From NCBI GenBank assembly GCA_907163375.1, contig CAJQUW010003392.1:1-64000 (forward strand): a DNA stretch of 64,000 nucleotides. The letters run 5' to 3'. The number at the start of each line of letters is the position of its first letter. Position 1 is the stretch's first letter. The notes under the pieces are model-generated. The model saw only the letters and a list, made by a program, of their open reading frames with translations, ran no database searches and was not told the DNA's origin. The translations under genes were made by a program, and so were the position numbers. Source of the stretch: Prostheceraeus crozeri. Taxonomy: Eukaryota; Platyhelminthes; Polycladida; Euryleptidae. Of the stretch, positions 63,701 through 64,000 are shown piece by piece.

Positions 63701-64000
63701 ATGTATTAATCCTTACTGATCTTTTCGAAAACTTTCGTGATATGTGTTTAGAATATTACGGAATAGATCCATGTTATTGTTATTCTACACCAGGTTTAAC
63801 ATGGTTAGCAGGATTAAAACATACAAATGTTAAACTTAAACATTATAAAGAAAATACATATGACAAATTATTATTTTTTGAATCTGGAATTAGAGGTGGA
63901 GTTTCATCAGTTTTAGGTAATAGATATGTTAAATGTTATAATAAGAAAGTAAATCCACAAGAATATGGAATAATGAAACCTTTATCTCCAGAAGAAAAAG
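60785..64000 (+). pseudogene. Protein-primed family B DNA polymerase (5' part), two breaks, runs off the window
   Basis: The gene starts with a U1-like zinc finger: ATG at 60785, MDKFYCVLCE, then a run of 20 A, then SYQSHLQSKMHLRN in another frame (the run is the break). From 60862 the frame is open to an in-frame TAG at 61549-61551, then in the same frame to the window end. Landmarks: GGSYVPLPF and INIKNEDDYCFL before the TAG, AHLHPAEYHKERLSHY after it; a coiled coil at about 61980-62340; a C2HC finger at 62476-62550; Exo I YCDFEAYN (62638); a Cys-x2-Cys...DHDDLNGLYRGAAHNSCN zinc/HNH-like module (63016-63141); Exo II FYNGSKYDFHL (63184); Exo III YLQIDVLILTDLF (about 63688); PGLTWLAG (63790) and ESGIRGGVSSV (63880). 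Polymerase motifs A-C lie beyond the edge. Function: replication of the element from a protein primer. Confidence 0.85.
63461..63533 (+). repeat. Direct repeat inside the polymerase gene with hairpin core
   Basis: ACCTG(C/T)GG(C/T)TCACAG and then TCGAAGACTGATTT occurs twice, about 45 bp apart, in frame (peptide CGSQSKTD twice). CAGTC-GAA-GACTG forms a 5-bp stem with a three-base loop. It lies between the Exo II and Exo III blocks, a spot that tolerates inserts. Confidence 0.85.

Larger units (their letters stand above)
51722..64000. mobile_element. Polinton/Maverick (adintovirus-like) element, incomplete at right edge
   Basis: The gene set is diagnostic: adenain-like protease, retroviral-type integrase, major capsid candidate, FtsK/HerA-like packaging ATPase and protein-primed PolB. 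Orientation: protease plus, then a minus-strand block from integrase to a fibre-like gene, then a plus-strand block from a zinc-finger gene to polymerase. The divergent point at 57876-57942 probably holds a two-way promoter. Base composition is much more AT-rich than the flanks. The left terminal repeat is not identified, and the right end lies outside the window. Breaks in integrase, coiled-coil gene and polymerase indicate a defective integrated copy. Confidence 0.85.

Overview
The window reads as a piece of an invertebrate animal genome. It is AT-rich and gene-poor, and it is full of animal-type mobile elements: CR1/Jockey-like, RTE-like and Penelope-like retroelements, hAT, piggyBac and MITE DNA elements, and a Polinton/Maverick-type viral element. 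GT-AG introns and an AATAAA signal are visible. I cannot name the species. There is no bacterial operon, rRNA or CRISPR. The only likely host coding pieces are a last exon resembling the end of an equilibrative nucleoside transporter (about 4.8 kb), a broken reading frame at 15.85-16.28 kb and a coiled-coil exon near 48.4 kb.

Layout. 0-4.2 kb: unassigned sequence, a complex tandem repeat and a G-rich microsatellite. 6.7-9.7 kb: a 5'-truncated decayed LINE on the minus strand, then the 3' tip of an RTE-type LINE. 10.3-12.3 kb: a 1-kb tandem duplication. 15 kb: a Penelope-like GIY-YIG fragment. 16.4-18 kb: a minisatellite split by a hAT element with a perfect 8-bp target duplication. 19.6-23.3 kb: MITEs, a minisatellite, local duplications and a tRNA-like sequence. 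24.3-28 kb: a near full-length LINE on the minus strand with ORF1, endonuclease and RT.

28.6-37.1 kb is the most unusual segment. Inverted terminal repeats of about 300-480 bp bound a spliced gene whose first exon lies at the inner edge of the left repeat. The gene encodes a Cys-containing N-terminus, a long conserved middle, a FEN1/XPG-like nuclease domain and a Cys-rich tail. I see no recognisable transposase. The gene is broken by several frameshifts and a stop. Its tail is split by a LINE fragment that sits between 320-bp inverted repeats.

37-51 kb holds nested TA-flanked MITEs, two more hAT elements with perfect 8-bp duplications, a piggyBac transposase fragment and a long palindrome, with little else.

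51.7-64 kb (running off the right edge) is a Polinton/adintovirus-like element, very AT-rich. Its cargo is an adenain-like protease, a minus-strand block (integrase joined to a phospholipase A2 domain, membrane-active-type protein, major capsid candidate, small proteins, coiled-coil fibre-like protein), and a plus-strand block (zinc-finger protein, packaging ATPase with a membrane segment, a short unknown protein, protein-primed DNA polymerase B). The ensemble fits integration, capsid assembly, maturation, packaging and self-replication. Integrase, fibre-like gene and polymerase all carry breaks, so this copy looks defective. No penton gene is visible. Several reading frames carry short GC-rich palindromes that look like tiny inserts.
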